Of a stretch of DNA of 6,088 nucleotides, positions 4,670 to 6,088 are shown one piece after another. The position numbers and the translations under genes are program-made. The notes under the pieces are model-generated. The model was not told the origin of the DNA, did no database searches, and was given only the letters and a program-made list of their open reading frames with translations. This DNA is from Rickettsiales bacterium UBA1997. Lineage in GTDB: Bacteria > Pseudomonadota > Alphaproteobacteria > Rickettsiales > UBA1997. The DNA lies in the NCBI GenBank assembly GCA_002335845.1, contig DDCV01000109.1, forward strand, positions 1 through 6,088, given 5' to 3'. Within the stretch, counting starts at the first letter, position 1. Every line of letters begins with the position of its first letter.

Positions 4670-6088
4670 ATGTCAAAAGTAATTGGAATAGATTTAGGTA
4701 CCACAAATTCTTGTGTAGCTATAATGGATGGTAAAAACGCCAAAGTGATTGAAAACTCAGAGGGAGCCAGAACAACTCCGTCAATTGTAGCCTTCACTAA
4801 TGATGAAAAGATTGTAGGTGCTTCTGCCAAAAGACAGGCTGTAACTAATCCGCAAAACACAATTTTTGGAATTAAAAGATTGATAGGTCGTAGATTTAAT
4901 GATCCATTAACAAAGAAGGATCAAAAATTAGTTCCTTATAAAATAGTAGAATCAGGAAATGGTGATGCTTGGGTTGAGGTTAAGGGTGAAAAATATTCTC
5001 CTAGCCAAATATCAGCTTACACTTTAACAAAAATGAAAGAAACAGCTGAAAGCTATCTTGGTGAAAAAGTTGAAAAAGCAGTTATTACAGTTCCAGCTTA
5101 TTTTAATGATTCTCAAAGACAGGCCACCAAAGATGCTGGTAAAATTGCTGGACTTGAAGTTTTAAGAATCATCAATGAGCCAACTGCCGCAGCCTTATCT
5201 TATGGATTTGAGAAGAAAGAGGGTCAAACGATCGCAGTTTATGATTTAGGAGGTGGTACTTTTGACGTTTCAATTCTTGAAATAGGAGACGGAGTTTTTG
5301 AAGTGAAATCTACCAATGGCGATACTTTCTTAGGCGGCGAAGATTTTGATATGAAAATTCTTGAGCATTTGAGTGAAGAATTCCAAAAAAGCTCTGGAAT
5401 AGATATAACTAAAGATCCTTTAGCTCTACAGCGCCTAAAAGAAGCTGCAGAAAAAGCCAAAATCGAACTTTCTTCTTTGCAAGAAACTGAAATTAATCTA
5501 CCTTACATTACTGCTGACGCTTCAGGCCCTAAGCATTTAAATGTTAAAATTACTCGCTCAAAATTAGAGCAATTGGTTGGTGACTTAGTGGAAAGAACCA
5601 TCAAGCCTTGCGACAATGCTTTAAAAGATGCTGGTCTAAAAGCTTCTGAAATTGACGAAATCATTTTAGTTGGCGGCATGACTCGTATGCCAAAAGTTGT
5701 TGAAACTGTTAAAAAATTCTTTGGTAAAGAGCCTAACAAGGGAGTAAATCCTGATGAGGTTGTGGCCATTGGGGCGGCAATCCAAGCTGGAGTTTTGCAA
5801 GGTGATGTTAAAGATGTATTGCTTCTTGATGTAACTCCGCTTTCACTTGGAATCGAAACTGCTGGCGGTGTATTTACTAAGCTAATTGAGCGCAATACCA
5901 CAATTCCAACTAATAAAAGCCAAGTCTTTTCGACGGCAGCTGACAATCAAACTGCGGTTACTATCAAAGTTTCTCAAGGTGAAAGAGAGATTGCTGTGCA
6001 TAATAAATTGCTTGGTGAATTCAATCTTGAAGGCATTGCTCCTGCTCCAAGAGGCTTACCTCAAATAGAAGTAACTTTTGATATTGAT
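4670..6088 (+). CDS. dnaK: DnaK (Hsp70 chaperone), 3' end outside window
   Basis: DnaK is the ATP-driven cytosolic Hsp70 chaperone, which works with DnaJ and GrpE. The frame is open from ATG 4670 to the last base: 473 codons, out of about 640 expected. The nucleotide-binding domain shows the phosphate-1 loop IDLGTTNS (7-14), the catalytic lysine K69 in [22 protein letters not shown], the phosphate-2 loop DLGGGTFD (from 192) and [11 protein letters not shown] (around 333-343). The conserved interdomain linker VLLLD (383-387) is followed by [11 protein letters not shown], which begins the substrate-binding beta domain, cut at the edge. [10 protein letters not shown] and [13 protein letters not shown] are alphaproteobacterial in style. 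No insertion, frameshift or missing active residue is seen. The start is fixed by the family N-terminus [12 protein letters not shown]. No Shine-Dalgarno sequence precedes it, only A/T-rich leader. dnaJ would be expected downstream, outside the window. Confidence 0.97.
   Translation, partial: MSKVIGIDLGTTNSCVAIMDGKNAKVIENSEGARTTPSIVAFTNDEKIVGASAKRQAVTNPQNTIFGIKRLIGRRFNDPLTKKDQKLVPYKIVESGNGDAWVEVKGEKYSPSQISAYTLTKMKETAESYLGEKVEKAVITVPAYFNDSQRQATKDAGKIAGLEVLRIINEPTAAALSYGFEKKEGQTIAVYDLGGGTFDVSILEIGDGVFEVKSTNGDTFLGGEDFDMKILEHLSEEFQKSSGIDITKDPLALQRLKEAAEKAKIELSSLQETEINLPYITADASGPKHLNVKITRSKLEQLVGDLVERTIKPCDNALKDAGLKASEIDEIILVGGMTRMPKVVETVKKFFGKEPNKGVNPDEVVAIGAAIQAGVLQGDVKDVLLLDVTPLSLGIETAGGVFTKLIERNTTIPTNKSQVFSTAADNQTAVTIKVSQGEREIAVHNKLLGEFNLEGIAPAPRGLPQIEVTFDID

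Noticed and set aside
5503..5946. 147-codon open frame on the minus strand
   Set aside because: It lies entirely antisense to dnaK, whose plus-strand frame has unmistakable Hsp70 motifs throughout. The product shows no recognisable domain.

Overview
The window is a strongly AT-rich stretch of bacterial chromosome. Its protein signatures point to an alphaproteobacterium, probably an AT-rich lineage such as Rickettsiales or a relative. The evidence is the DnaK, which carries alphaproteobacterial stretches such as [30 protein letters not shown] and [14 protein letters not shown], and the HemW, which has the IYARP variant. This placement rests on remembered family signatures and was not tested with a tree.

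Layout. Positions 1-207 have no supported gene. They hold a hairpin that could end hemW transcription and a 15-bp motif resembling an insertion-sequence tip. hemW (heme chaperone, radical SAM family) occupies 208-1380 on the minus strand. A 351-bp divergent intergenic region (1381-1731) separates it from a plus-strand ferrous-iron uptake operon and contains a perfect 7-1-7 Fur box inside a sigma70-type promoter. The operon is feoA-like 1 (1732-1968), feoA 2 (1983-2228), feoB (2221-4368) and a 47-residue cysteine-rich single-pass membrane protein (4359-4502). The last gene is easy to miss because it is short and overlaps the end of feoB by 10 nt. A 167-bp spacer with a nested inverted repeat leads to dnaK (4670 to the window end), which is cut off after 473 codons.

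How the genes work together. FeoB is the inner-membrane Fe(II) transporter with a cytosolic G domain. The two FeoA-type SH3-like proteins are its probable cytosolic partners. The small Cys-rich protein matches the kind found beside feoB in many anaerobes and Firmicutes, where it stands in the position FeoC has in enterobacteria. The Fur box predicts repression when iron is replete. HemW, transcribed divergently, is the heme chaperone, so iron import and heme handling sit back to back. dnaK is an unrelated housekeeping chaperone gene that marks the end of the iron block.

The region is largely ordinary. The points worth a second look are the overlooked Cys-rich protein, the divergent first FeoA, the placement of the Fur box, the folded element before dnaK, and the absence of a Shine-Dalgarno sequence in front of any of the six genes.
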